DNA from: Chelonoidis abingdonii
Taxonomy: Eukaryota; Chordata; Testudines; Testudinidae
Length of the DNA: 64,000 nucleotides
Assembly: GCF_003597395.2 (NCBI RefSeq)
Contig: NC_133770.1
Location: 1,697,825-1,761,824, forward strand
Reading direction: 5' to 3'
Shown here: positions 46,601 to 55,744 of the stretch, piece by piece
Layout: each line of letters begins with the position of its first letter
How positions within the stretch are numbered: the first letter of the stretch is position 1
Position numbers and translations under genes: made by a program
The notes under the pieces: generated by a model
What the model was told of the DNA's origin: nothing
What the model saw: the letters and a program-made list of their open reading frames with translations, nothing else
The model's database searches: none

Positions 46601-47941
46601 GAAGAGCCGGAGGATGTGAAACCAAACAGGGCTTTGCTGATGAGAGGCTTAGAGGCTGCTTCCTCGGGCTTGCTCAGGACAGAACCCAGCATTAATCACT
46701 GGAAAGTGCAACACACTCCGGGAAACATCACGGCGCTCCAGAGAAATGTGGTGGCTCCGGAGGGGCTGCAGACAAACCCTGAGCCCAAGGGAAAGGTGCC
46801 AACGACCCTGACAAGCAACCCCAGCCAGAAATCCCTTTCGGCCTCTGACTGTGGGGGGGCCGTGGCCACCAGCACCGAGCCAGTGAAGCGCCCACGAGCC
46901 CACGCTGCCGAGCGACCGTTCACGTGCACCGAGTGCGGGAAGAGCTTCCAGCACCGGGGAAACCTCATCACGCACCTGCGGGTGCACACGGGCGAGAAGC
47001 CCTTCACCTGCACTGAGTGTGGCAAGAGCTTCAGCCAGAAAGGCGACCTGATGCGGCACCAGCGCATCCACACAGGCGAGAAGCCGTTCGAATGCAACGT
47101 GTGCGGGAAGAGCTTCTGCTCCAAGCAGACCTTCATCCTGCACCAGCGCATCCACACCGGGGAGAAGCCCTTCTCCTGCACCGAGTGCGGTAAGTGCTTC
47201 AACCGCAAGGCCAACTTCATCACCCACCAGAAGATCCACCGCGGGGAGCGCCCCTTTGTCTGCGCCGAGTGTGGCAAGGGCTTCTGTGCCAAGAAGACCT
47301 TCATTCTGCACCAGAAGATCCACATCGGGGACCGGCCGTTCGGCTGCTCCGAGTGCGGCAAGAGCTTCAGCCGCAATGGGGATCTGACCCGGCACCAGCG
47401 CATCCACACTGGGGAGCGGCCCTTCGCTTGCGCCGACTGCGGCAAGTGCTTCAGCCACAACGGGGAGCTGATCAAGCACCAGCGCATCCACACCGGGGAG
47501 AAGCCCTTCACCTGCACCGAGTGTGGCAAGAGCTTCAATCGCAAGGGCACCCTCATCACCCACCAGCGCATCCACACCGGGGAGCGCCCTTTCGTGTGCG
47601 CTGAGTGCGGCAAGACCTTCAACCTGAAGACCACGCTGATGAAGCACAAGCGGATCCACACGGGGGAGCGGCCCTTCACCTGCGTGGAGTGCGGCAAGAG
47701 CTTCAAATACAAGGGCAACCTGCGGACGCACCACCTCACCCACACAGTGGAGCGGGTCTACCCCTGCACCGAGTGCGGGAAGATCTTCAGCCACAAGAAG
47801 GAGCTGACGGTGCACCAGGCCGTCCACACGGAGGAGAGACTCTTGTCCTGCTATGGAGACGGGGAGTCGTTCAACCCCTTCCTCCAGATGCACCCGCTCC
47901 TACTGTCGGTGCCCCAAGCGAAGTGCCTCTGGAAGCCTTAA
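34589..47941 (+). CDS. C2H2 zinc-finger gene 2 (multi-exon, KRAB-A decayed)
   Basis: Probable nuclear DNA-binding transcription factor. Proposed coding exons are 34589-34637, 36926-37069, 41900-42013, 42342-42455, 43124-43243, 44842-44949 and 46560-47941. Further exon sequence may be lost in the gap at 43419-44343. All junctions are phase 1 and the listed exons total 2031 nt, exactly 677 codons with the stop. A KRAB-A relic at 37262-37377 cannot be used. Exons 3-6 encode a degenerate KRAB-B unit and three units with IKTE or VKVE motifs before acidic residues. The terminal exon has eleven good fingers. Intron 2 contains a long CR1. Combinations skipping any of exons 3-6 stay in frame. Common descent with gene 1 is shown by the 114-bp exons. 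The design recalls vertebrate zinc-finger genes with VKxE-type acidic exons, but I do not assign an orthologue. Confidence 0.85.
36551..36630 (-). mobile_element. CR1 3'-end fragment
   Basis: 'gaatcatagaatttatggcc' followed by 'ggaagagacaag' is the complement of an older CR1 end; only a short piece remains. Confidence 0.5.
36926..37069 (+). CDS. Gene 2 exon 2, possible translation start
   Basis: Acceptor 'cccgtctctag', donor 'ggag|gtgagc'. It is 144 bp with phase 1 at both ends. An in-frame ATG with a good start context ('agccatggcc') sits at its 5' edge. It encodes MATLILQRKEIYKEMERAEQ, then a charged helix-like stretch. No named domain was recognised; a short coiled coil is plausible. Confidence 0.6.
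37085..37195 (+). mobile_element. SINE 3'-tail fragment
   Basis: 'gttgcaagctcccaggggca', 'aaagtgcctagctcc' and 'gtgtaaacactcatcgtaaa' match the tail pattern of the MIR-type SINE at 55745-56000. Confidence 0.5.
37262..37377 (+). pseudogene. Relic KRAB-A exon of gene 2
   Basis: Aligns with the intact gene 1 KRAB-A exon from acceptor ('ggggagcag') to donor ('gctgg|gtgaagat'). The readable part is SEDVTVCFPLEEQAELAE, then TAG at 37328-37330 where gene 1 has Trp. The EEW Trp is Gln, and the exon is 116 instead of 127 bp, so it is also frameshifted. Homology continues about 50 bp into the following intron. A functional KRAB-A box cannot be made from it. Confidence 0.85.
37480..39953 (+). mobile_element. 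Long CR1 element in gene 2 intron
   Basis: The 5' part (37512-37892) retains an open stretch of the ORF2 endonuclease domain, with LEEPTRGRALLDLLLTN and the SDH motif in GGSDHEMVEF. The reverse-transcriptase region is much shorter than in a full element and full of frameshifts. The 3' end from about 39300 matches 25597-26216 and ends 'atattctatgattc'. From about 39780 onward the match is nearly exact, while 37900-39780 is rich in single-base indels. Confidence 0.9.
39954..41899 (+). other. Intron sequence of gene 2, no further exon supported
   Basis: No exon with matching phase and a recognisable product was found. A few GT/AG pairs exist (about 41040-41330), but the encoded peptides match no neighbour. 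Confidence 0.4.
41900..42013 (+). CDS. Gene 2 exon: degenerate KRAB-B type, 114 bp
   Basis: Acceptor 'cccttgggcag', donor 'cacag|gtcagt', phase 1-1. It encodes ESPSQMERGNRL followed by a very arginine/glutamate-rich tail ending CGTG. It has the same length and layout as gene 1 exon 13344-13457, but the KRAB-B core is weakened. Confidence 0.8.
42342..42455 (+). CDS. Gene 2 exon: IKTE acidic cassette, 114 bp
   Basis: Acceptor 'gtccttgcag', donor 'cacag|gtgagt', phase 1-1. It encodes PQVFIKTEQEEEPCTGEPP then EQRDRGILHAPGTG. IKTEQEEE fits a negatively charged SUMO-attachment consensus (psi-K-x-E plus acidic residues). The tail matches gene 1 exon 13344-13457. Confidence 0.88.
43124..43243 (+). 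CDS. Gene 2 exon: VKVE acidic cassette, 120 bp
   Basis: Pyrimidine-rich acceptor 'ttccccctcccag', donor 'cactg|gtgagt', phase 1-1. It encodes HEIVVKVEPDDESYVGYP and a short Pro/Cys tail. Closely related to exon 44842-44949. Confidence 0.88.
43419..44343. other. Assembly gap (925 N) inside gene 2
   Basis: The unknown stretch lies between two VKVE exons, exactly where the tandem exon array would be hard to assemble. Confidence 1.
44344..44398 (+). CDS. Possible 3' part of a gap-truncated gene 2 exon
   Basis: From the gap edge an open frame reads YGECAQHYGEGDGPNDPF and meets a donor 'ttct|gtgagt' in phase 1, the phase used throughout this gene. A second frame is also open. The peptide does not match the other cassettes, so it may be chance. 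Confidence 0.3.
44842..44949 (+). CDS. Gene 2 exon: second VKVE acidic cassette, 108 bp
   Basis: Acceptor 'cctttgaacag', donor 'cccag|gtgagc', phase 1-1. It encodes PEIIVKVEPDDESAIGYP, then a Gly/Pro tail. The VKVEPDDES core is identical to that of exon 43124-43243. Confidence 0.88.
45365..45590 (+). repeat. Minisatellite, ~57-60 bp unit, 3-4 copies
   Basis: Units share 'ctgcgtgcacctcttcggct', a 'gcgacgctgacccag' block and a 'gaagccggccctgg' block. Confidence 0.85.
45580..45985. repeat. Transposon remnant containing a 35-45 bp tandem repeat
   Basis: The outer pieces 'ataagtgtcgccggcttaag' and 'gtaagtgcagacatggcc' resemble the ends of a short DNA transposon. Between them (45680-45925) are units with 'gcgagctc' and 'gtcacgcggcc'. 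Confidence 0.5.
46038..46135. repeat. Long hairpin: head-to-head repeat pair
   Basis: Arms 46038-46083 and 46090-46135 (46 bp each) are reverse complements with four mismatches and a 6-base loop 'acccac'. A single copy of the same sequence lies at 49895-49985. Confidence 0.9.
46560..47941 (+). CDS. Gene 2 terminal exon: eleven C2H2 fingers plus one relic
   Basis: The exon enters in phase 1 and ends at TAA. A linker of about 120 residues precedes eleven consecutive C-x2-C-x12-H-x3-H fingers (about 46919-47848). Nearly all are joined by TGEKP/TGERP linkers; exceptions are RGERP, IGDRP, TVERV and TEERL. Helix residues -1,2,3,6 for fingers 1-11 are HGNT, QGDR, SQTL, RANT, AKTL, RGDR, HGEK, RGTT, LTTK, YGNT and HKEV. 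A twelfth unit (CYGDGESFNPF) has lost its second Cys and both His. Regular linkers and intact ligands argue for an active DNA-binding protein. Open frames on the opposite strand are shadows of the repeat. Confidence 0.96.
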
Positions 47942-48683
47942 CGCAATGTACATAAGGAGGGAGTTACAGAAATGCTACATCCCCTGAGCAGGAGCAAAGG
48001 AGGAACAATACTGTAATTTAGGGTTTGGACATGCCATGGTACTGTACAGTGTGCTGATGAAATAACAGGCTCCCTGCCACAAGGAGCTCTCAGCCTGATG
48101 GCCTGCGCTGACGAACCAGCTGTGCATCCCTAAAGAAAACACAACTGCACATTCCCTACACAACGCAGCTTGAATTCAAATGCAAAGGCTCGAGTCTTAC
48201 CCTGAAGGATGCCAAAGCTATTGTACTAATTCCATTTGCTGGGTTAGAAATAACCCCCAGAGGTGCTAGAGAGAACGTTTGACACGAGGGCTGGGAGATT
48301 TCTGGGAAAGGACCTGTGGTTTATGGAGCAGCGCTTGGAGGGCATTGGAAATGTCACGGCCTGGGTTAACCAATGTGGGATCTTCATCTTACTACTGAAA
48401 CAAGAGGTCGGTGCTGGCAGGACTCTCCTGTCCGGTTCCTGTGTGGCGCAAACATGGAGCGTTGTGCTCATTGTGATAGTTCTGGCGAAGGTTTCTCAGG
48501 GTGTGGAATGCTGTGCTGTGTGGTGGTGTTTAGGTCAGGCCCTGTGGGTACTTGGGGGGTGGGCGAGACTTTGCTATTGCGCTGTAGTTATGGCTTATGC
48601 CAGCAGCTCCTCCGTGGAACTACTGGACAGACATGATGGACAGCACCTGTTCCAGCCGGGCCAGTGACAGTCTGGGAAATAAA
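47942..48683 (+). other. 3' UTR of gene 2
   Basis: Sequence from the stop to the first good polyadenylation signal, about 740 bases. No repeat was recognised inside. Confidence 0.6.
48678..48683 (+). terminator. AATAAA polyadenylation signal of gene 2
   Basis: Located in 'gggaaataaaagaaa', about 740 nt after the TAA, a reasonable distance for a zinc-finger gene. Confidence 0.6.
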
Positions 48684-48877
48684 AGAAAATCTCAATTGAG
48701 TGTGGACTTGAGAACTCCAGGTGCAGTGCCCTGGAGCCATAATTACTGTAGTGCTGTTTACTTTCTGTACTGACTCTATTTACCCACCAGGAGTGTGCAC
48801 TGGGCTTCGCAACGAAGTATGGCCTGATCTCTGTCCTGAGAGGTGACCATTTCACGGAGACCACCTAGAGATCTTAC

Positions 48878-49480
48878 AGAGAATCACAGAGTTGTAGGGT
48901 GGGAGGGACCTCGAGAGGTCGCCTCGTCCAATCCCCTGCACTCACGGCAGGGCTAAGTATTATCTAGACCGGGGGTTGGCAACCTTTCAGAAGTGGTGTG
49001 CTGAGTCTTTGTTTATTCACTCTAAGGTTTCGCGTGCCAGTCATACATTGCAACGTTTTTAGAAAGTCTCTTTCTATAAGTTTATAATATATAACTAAAC
49101 TATTGTTGTGTGTAAAGCAAATAAGGGTTTTAAAATGTTGAAGAAGCTTCATTTAAAATTAAATTAAAATGCAGAGCCCCCCGGACTGGTGGTCAGGACC
49201 CGAGCAGTGTGAGTGCCACTGAAAGGCAGCACACGTGCTGCCTTCGGCACGTGTGCCATAGGTTGCCTACCCCTGGTCTAGACGTCCCTGACAGGTGTTT
49301 GTCCAACTGGCTCTTAAAACCCTCCAGCGACGGAGAATAGTTACAGCTGGAAAAGACCGATTGGTCATTTTGCCCATTCCTAGCCAGTGCAGGGTCGGTC
49401 TCTACTCTGTATTTTCTAGGAATACATCCAGCCTAGCGTTAACCGTCTCCAGCGATGGGCCTTCCCTCGCTGCCTGGTGA
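48878..49480 (-). mobile_element. CR1 fragments, minus orientation, split by a hAT element
   Basis: 'gaatcacagagttgtagggt' and 'gggacctcgagaggtc' are the complement of an older CR1 end. After the hAT insertion, 'ggctcttaaaaccctccag' resumes the element. A second CR1 start ('gaatagttacagctggaaaa') follows at about 49335. Confidence 0.75.
48970..49275. mobile_element. hAT-type non-autonomous element
   Basis: Terminal repeats 'cgggggttggcaacct' and the complement of 'aggttgcctacccctg'. The 8-bp target copies are atctagac (48962-48969) and gtctagac (49276-49283). It is 306 bp with an A/T-rich middle and no coding content. Confidence 0.92.
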
Positions 49481-49605
49481 GCTCTGTGCACGTCCAATAG
49501 ACGCTAACTACTTCTCGTCTTGTACAAAAGGGACGTGGGTTTAGTTGTTAGTTTGTAGTTAGGAAAAGGGTCATTTTAAAGTAAAATTTGTCGTTCTCCT
49601 AGAAT

Positions 49606-49850
49606 CCTCATCGTTAGATTTGGAAAAGAACTAATAAGTTTTCTCGTACTTCTCCCCGCTGGTGCACGCCTCTTCCCTCCAGAGCTCTGTCCTTGTCCCA
49701 AACTCTGAGGAGATGGTCCCACAGCCTGAAACATCTCTCGGGTAGCAAGTTTTTCCTGACATTCAGCTTTAATCCTTGATTTTGTCCAGTTATCCTCACC
49801 TTGAACTACTGTAAAACTCTCTCTCCTGTGGGCCCCCCCATGTTTTCCCC
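49606..49850 (-). mobile_element. CR1 fragment, minus orientation
   Basis: 'ggtagcaagtttttcctgac' and 'attcagctttaatccttga' match the complement of a CR1 3' region of an older subfamily. Confidence 0.55.
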
Positions 49851-49894
49851 AGATTGTTATGGGGTCTGTGAGGTCACTGCTCAGCGAAGCTGGA

Positions 49895-49985
49895 TGTACC
49901 TGACAAAGTGGGTATTCACCCACGAAAGCTCATTCTCCAAACGTCTGTTAGTCTGTAAGGTGCCACGGGATTCTTTGCTGCTTTT
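49895..49985 (+). repeat. Single copy of the repeat forming the 46038-46135 hairpin
   Basis: 'cccacgaaagctcattctcc', 'gtctgttagtctgtaaggtg' and 'gattctttgctgcttttac' match the right arm and its usual downstream extension. Confidence 0.75.
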
Positions 49986-52542
49986 ACTGTCTCTTTCGCT
50001 CATTCCTCACCAGTCAGTCCCTCGTGCCCCCAGATCACTTTGTGGCTTCTCTGAATGGGCATCGGTATCTTTCCGGGGCTCCTCAGGAGCCCTGAACAGG
50101 CCACCGTCTCCGGTGGGGTTATCCCAGGGCAGAGAGATGGGGATTTTCATCCCAAGCCTCTGTGTCTTGGCTTTTCAGCTGCCATGTTGGACTGGAAGCT
50201 CCTGTCTGATTTCCTGCTGTCCACTGTCTTCCCCCAGGTCCCTATCAGTGTTTCCTGCTTCCTGGATTCTTTCCTTCCTACTGACTCTTTGCAGGGCATA
50301 TGCTGATAACATGCAGTTACTGCCTCTGCTAGGTGATTTGTGAAGAAATGGCATAACACAGCCGTGGCACCCTCTGAGCACCTGCTCCGTACTTTGGCCT
50401 GTTGTTGTAACTCTTGGCTAACACTTCTTCAGCCAGCGTTCAGGCCATGGGATGGTCTCTGCTGACGCTGAGTCAGCTGGGACAATATGTTCTGATGAGA
50501 TGCTCTGTCAAGTGCTTTACCCACAACCAAGTGTGTCTTATCTAGCGCTTTTCCTCCACCCGCTGATTTTGTCAGAAAAAGCAGTCTAGGCTCTGCCTTC
50601 TGCTGCTGCTGCTCCCTGCCCCAGATGCCTTCTGGGAGCGGGAACGAAGACACCCTGGCTCTCCCTGCTCCAGCCTGTGCTGCTCTTTTTGCACCGTGGC
50701 TGAGACGTGCTCTGGGTTGGAGAGCTTGAGAAAACGGACTGTCCGTAGGGTTGGTCTACCAGAGGTTACGGATGAATAACTGACCGAGAACCACAACAAG
50801 TAGGAGGGGATGGGATGTGGAGACAGAGTCCCAGAGTCTTCCCCCACCTCCAAAGGATCCCGGGGGGCAGGCGTTATGTGAACATTTCATGATCCAGCCA
50901 TTTCACATCAACTTTTGACTTACAGACATGGCGTGAAGGGCGTTGGTTTGGGCTAAGTGAGTGACTGGGGGAAAATGGCAGCCAAAGGGACGATTGGTGC
51001 GTTGGTCCAGGAGATCAAAATCCCACGTGGGGGAAAGGAGAACAAGGGGGACTTCTATAGGGCTTAAGAGGTGTCCAGCCTTGTCTGGCTCTAACAGGTT
51101 GTGCTCACCACCCGCGGTGCCTCCTGCTGGTTGCTCTGGGAATTCGCTCTGTCCATCAGCAGGGTGCTCTCTTGTGGTGTCTCACTCTCCGTCACTGCTT
51201 CTCCGCCATCTCTGCTGTCTGTGGGTACCCGCGTCGCTCCTGGATTGCGGCGTCCTCTTCAGGGCATGGTCCTGTGGATGTGCCCCAACTCCGTTGTCCC
51301 CCCCACCTTCCGGGTGAACTGCAGCCCCTAGTCCAGCCCATCGCTCAGGGGCAAACTGCCATCCTTTGGCTGGCCATCTCCAACCCAGGGACCCGATAAC
51401 TGGCAGCCGCTCACAGCCTCTCCTTCCCCTGTGCTGCTACCTGCTTTTCCTGGGCCACTTCCCCATAGCCCCAGCCCCGCCTCGGCCTCGTGTCAAGCCC
51501 TCAGTCCGGCAGCCAGCTAGGCTGGAGCGTCGCTTGCTCCCCTGAGCCTGCCCAGCACTGCTCTGTCCCAGGTACTTCTCTCTGTGGGGCAGCCAGGCCA
51601 TCTGCCTCCTGCAAGGTCCATGGAGGGACTGAGCTCCTTGCTGCCCTGCAGCCCTTCTTATAGGACCCAGCTTGGCCCTGATTGGCTGCTTCTAAGCCTT
51701 CCTCTGGTTGGCTGGGTTCTGCATAGCCCCTTCAAGGGCTGCTATTAACCCTTTGCCAGCCAGTGAGGGGCAGCTGCCCTGTCACAGGCTCCTTTGTACA
51801 GGGTGAATTTCACTCCACACTAAATCGTATTTTCAGGACCCTTCTTTTCTAGCTGGTGCTGAGATCCAGGGTCCAATAGTAATGTCTCTCAGAGAATTTG
51901 CTAGGAAGCAGCTTGTTCCCATCTCCCTTGTGAAAGGACTTTCCTCTGATCCCAGCTCAGGATACCCCACAGATGCTTTCAAAGTTATTAACTCAGCTCA
52001 ACCGAGGATGAGTCAGCAAGGGGTGAAGCTCCTCTTTGCAGATACTGCCACCGCTAAGGAGTTTTGGCTGCTAGAATCTCATCTGTGACTCGGGGGTTGA
52101 AGAGAGGTTGGGTGGCGATAAACCAGGCAGGGGCTGTTCATCTGGACCTGCCAGATTTAGAAAGGGGGTGGCTAGTTCTTTACTAATATTGTTATTTTGT
52201 TGCCTATTAATTCATTTATTTGTAACGTCCTTTTGGGCTGTTTGGACAGAATTCTTCACTGACCTCTCTGCATGACAGTCCTAGCGATAGATGGCAAATT
52301 AATCGGTGTGTGTGGTGGACATTTTGCAAATGTATTTTTATGTGAAATTACTCTTCTGCCATTGGTTATTGGGCCCCAATCCTGGGCTTTCTGGTGTCAA
52401 ACGGGAAAATTCCCCTTGGCTCCAGCACGGGTCAGGACAGGGCCCACTGATGGTATTTACAATTCTTATGGAAAAATCTTCCCCTCTGACTATTCTTATT
52501 GTGATAATAGAGTAATTGTGCTGCAAGGTTTGTAGCCTAGAG
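49986..52542. other. No gene recognised
   Basis: About 2.5 kb without a supported exon. The part at about 51640-51800 looks repeat-like ('gccagtgaggggcagctgcc'), but I cannot name it. Confidence 0.4.
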
Positions 52543-53000
52543 CAGTGCTTCTCAAACTTATTTGAGTGGGCCCCGTTCTTTGTGTCTGTTGTTGTTTACG
52601 CACTTTCCCCCTTCCCTGTACCCCCCCCCCCAGTACATATATCACTACCCAGCTCCAAAGGTGGGATGAAGGGTGGCGGGTGTGGGCCCGTCACCCGGCT
52701 CTGACGGCAGAGCAGAGGGCGGAGGGTGGCGGCGGGCGCCCAGCTCTGAAGGCGGGGCGGAGGGTGGCAGGCACTGGCCGGGTGCCTGGCTCTGATGGTG
52801 GAGTGGAGGGCGGTGGGCACCCAGCTTTGAAAGCAGAGCAGAGGGCGATGGGTGCTGGCCGGGCGCCCGGAGCGAAGGGTGGGGCGGAGGGCAGCTCCCG
52901 GGCATGCAGGGCCCTTCTGCACAAGCCCCGACCAGCGGGCGCTGTCAGCCACAGCTTGCGCCTCCCTTGGGGGGCCCGCCCCATAGTTTGAGAACTGCTG
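52543..53000. mobile_element. hAT-type element carrying an internal tandem repeat
   Basis: Ends 'cagtgcttctcaaactt' and the complement of 'agtttgagaactgctg'. Target copies are gcctagag (52535-52542) and gcctagcc (53001-53008). Units of about 50-60 bp with 'cggagggtggc' and 'gcccagctctga' fill 52650-52900. Confidence 0.88.
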
Positions 53001-53009
53001 GCCTAGCCT

Positions 53010-53260
53010 TTGGGAACGCCTGGGATCCAGGGCTCCTGAGCTCTAATCCTGACTCTGACTGAATCTCTTGGTCTCAGTTGCTCCATCTGTAAAATGGGGA
53101 TAATAATGCTTCCAGCACCTACCTTACGGGGGTGTTGTGAGGGTCGTTAGTCACCAGCTGTTTGAACGGTGCTTGGAAGGCAGGCGCTGTCGAGCACGTG
53201 GCTGGAAGATTAAGTATGATTATTACTGTGGCCTAGGGTCTCTCGTCACTGGGCCTGGAT
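53010..53260 (+). mobile_element. MIR-type SINE
   Basis: 'ctccatctgtaaaatgggga', 'taataatgcttccagcacct' and 'gtgttgtgagggtcgttag' are core MIR blocks in plus orientation. Confidence 0.88.
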
Positions 53261-54080
53261 GTGTAAGAATTTCTCCAGAGACGCCCTTCGATTGCCGTCG
53301 AGCGAGGTCCACGTGTGTTTATATTTTCATTCTTTTTTCTAATCTAGAAGCTAATAAAAGGTTAGAAACGAAACAAACTCCCTCTTTGGTTTGGCACCGT
53401 TTGTTCTGGGACCGCGGTGCTGCTCATTGCTTGTGTTTCCAGTACTGGAGTGGAATCCCCCCTTCCCCTCCCAAACCCTAGTTCTGTTGTGTTACTAGGC
53501 ACAGAGGCAATATCGACAAGGCAGGAGTTGTCGGCTCACTCTTCTTTCCTCTTTGGGCAATTAGTGCTTCATTTGCATTATTTCACCACCAAAGCAAGTC
53601 TCCTGTCCCCTGCTTCGGCTCCTGTTAACTTCCCCTAGCTCCAGGTAGCCCTGTTATAGAAGCTTTGTTCCCAGCAAGCCTTTCTGGAGCTGGCAATTCA
53701 AACTCACCTGAGCTGTAAGGTGCCCTTTTCCCAGCTAGCAGCTGTCGGCTGTGTCTCTCTCTCCTGGCTGGTAAGGAAGCACCTGTTGTGTTTGTCCTTC
53801 CTTGGGGTTGGATTTTTCACATGCTCAGCACCCGTCACTGGGGTCACATTTCCAAAAGCATGCAGCACCGAAACAAGGGGACACATTTTCCAAAGTGCCC
53901 AGTACCCCATTTCTGAGCTGTTCTGAAGCTCCCGACCTCCCTGCTCTGGGATGGCGCGTTCTCACATCCAGGCTTAAGATCTCTCCTGTTAATGATTTTT
54001 CAAAACCACAGGGTTGCCTCTGCTGCAGCGATTGTTTTGCTGTGGTGCTAGGCTGTATATTCCTTAGATTTGCTGTAGAC
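53261..54080. other. No gene recognised
   Basis: No supported exon or repeat. AATAAA-like strings occur (about 53352) without gene context. Confidence 0.4.
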
Positions 54081-54393
54081 CAGTGGTTCTGAACTCACGG
54101 GCTGCTGTGCCATCCTCCTGGCCAGAGAGATGGTACGTCGATTGCGTGGATGTGGCCCACATAACACAGAGCGCTGTGTATGGGGGAGAGATAGCTCAGT
54201 GGTTTGAGCATTGGCCTGCTAAACCCAGGGTTGTGAGTTCAATCCTTGAGGGGGCCCCTTAGGGATCTGGGGCAAAAATCTGGGGATTGGTCTTGCTTTG
54301 AGCAGGGGGTTGGCCTAGATACCTCCTGAGGTTGCTTCTAACCCTGATAGTCTATGTACAGCCCACAGGGGTAAAGAGGTTGAAGAACCACTG
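54081..54393. mobile_element. hAT-type element hosting a SINE
   Basis: Ends 'cagtggttctgaac' and the complement of 'gttgaagaaccactg'. Target copies are ctgtagac (54073-54080) and tgttagac (54394-54401). Removing the SINE leaves about 140 bp of host element. Confidence 0.85.
54182..54356 (+). mobile_element. tRNA-derived SINE with CR1 tail (turtle polIII/SINE type)
   Basis: A tRNA-like head with box A 'tagctcagtgg' (54192-54202) and box B-like 'gagttcaatcc' (54235-54245). It is followed by 'ttagggatctggggcaaaaa' and a tail nearly identical to the CR1 3' end at 26134-26215 ('gctttgagcagggggttgg', 'agatacctcctgagg'). Box B is imperfect. The tail lets the CR1 reverse transcriptase mobilise it in the accepted model. 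Confidence 0.93.
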
Positions 54394-54401
54394 TGTTAGA
54401 C

Positions 54402-54804
54402 CAGTGGCTCAACCATTCCAGAGGACTGCCCCCCTGGCAGGAGTCTGATTTGTCTGGTGCACCCCCAAGTGTCACCCCACTCTAAAAACTACCTGCTCAC
54501 AAAATCAGACAAAAATACAAGTGTCCCAGCCACACTGTTACTGAAACATTGCTGACTGTCTCATTTTCACTACATAATTATAAAATAAATCAATTGGAAT
54601 ATAAATATTGTACTTACGTTTCAGTGTATAGTGTATAGAGCAGTATAAACAAGTCATTGTATGAAATTTTAGTTTGTACTGACGTCGCTGATGCTTTTTA
54701 TGTAGCCTGTTGTAAAACTAGGCAAATCTCTAGCTGAGCTGACGTACCCCCGGAAGAGCTCTGAATCCCCCAGGTGTTCTTGTACCCCTGGCTGAGAACT
54801 GCTG
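54402..54804. mobile_element. hAT-type element abutting 54081-54393
   Basis: Ends 'cagtggctcaacc' and the complement of 'ggctgagaactgctg'. Target copies are tgttagac (54394-54401) and ctctagac (54805-54812). A/T-rich middle, no coding content. Confidence 0.85.
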
Positions 54805-54812
54805 CTCTAGAC

Positions 54813-55744
54813 TATAGAGAAAGCAGTTAAATATTTCATATGGGCCAAGTGATCTCATATCAGCTGTTTTTACAGGATCGTCCTTCCCGCCCAAACGGTT
54901 TGCGTATCCTGTCTTTGCAAAGCAGCGCTGCAGGGAAGGGGGGAAGGCAGTGTCTCCAGAAGTGTCATCATTAATTTCAACCTAGGTTCTGCTCTAGCAC
55001 CGTCCCGTGGGGCAGCTGGAGCCCTTGGTCGCTGTGTGTAGGACCTTACTCCCCGATCAGGCCCAGTGGGTCACTTGAAGCGTAAGGTGCTATTCAGTGT
55101 GCGGGTGGGCAGGCCTGGGAGCCAGGCAAGCCCTGAGGGTATTTCAGTCCTATCTGTTTATTTTCCCTTATTTCCCCCCAACACATGGGGAAAGACCTTC
55201 CTTATTGCCTTACAGGACACAGCAAGTTCCTCCTTACGTGCACCCTTGATAGCATCTTCTCTGACTTGTGCTATTGGGGTAGCGCTTGTTCCTGGTCTGG
55301 GGAAGCAGGCACCCACAGGACACCAGGCTCGGCTGGCCAGAAGCCCCATGCAGCAGGAGTGGCTGGCTGGAAGGCAGCAGAGCTGGAGGAGGAAGCAGAG
55401 CATGTGTGGTAGGGGCAGTAGCTTGCAGGGAGGGGATACCCCACCAGCCTGTCACCCAGACAGTATGATGAGGAATTAGTGTGGGTAGATTGTGCAGTGA
55501 ATATGGCCTTGCAAATGGGCTGAGTTCCTACCCTACACCCCTGGAGCAACCCGGCTTGAATGTCCAAACTCCCCCTCCCTGGAGCGTGGCTCGGCCAGGA
55601 GCTCAGCAGTCACCCAGCAGGAGCCTCGGCCTGAGCCTGGCTGTGGTTAGGGCTGCCCTGCAGCCTCGTCCATCTCCTTGCATAGGCTAACACAAGCCAC
55701 CCACTGGCACGAATCAGCCCCGGAGCCTGAAGCCACCCAGCATT
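54813..55744. other. No gene recognised
   Basis: A frame of 137 codons (55066-55479) has no recognisable domain or splice context and overlaps others. Confidence 0.4.

Noticed and set aside
46649..47893. Minus-strand frame of 414 codons opposite gene 2's fingers
   Set aside because: Mirror image of the tandem finger repeats, with a repeated LPALGAGEGLLPGVDALV-like pattern that is only the complement of CGKSF and TGEKP codons.
54182..54256. Functional tRNA gene
   Set aside because: The head is tRNA-like, but box B is degenerate, the 3' acceptor stem is missing and a CR1 tail follows, so it is a SINE.
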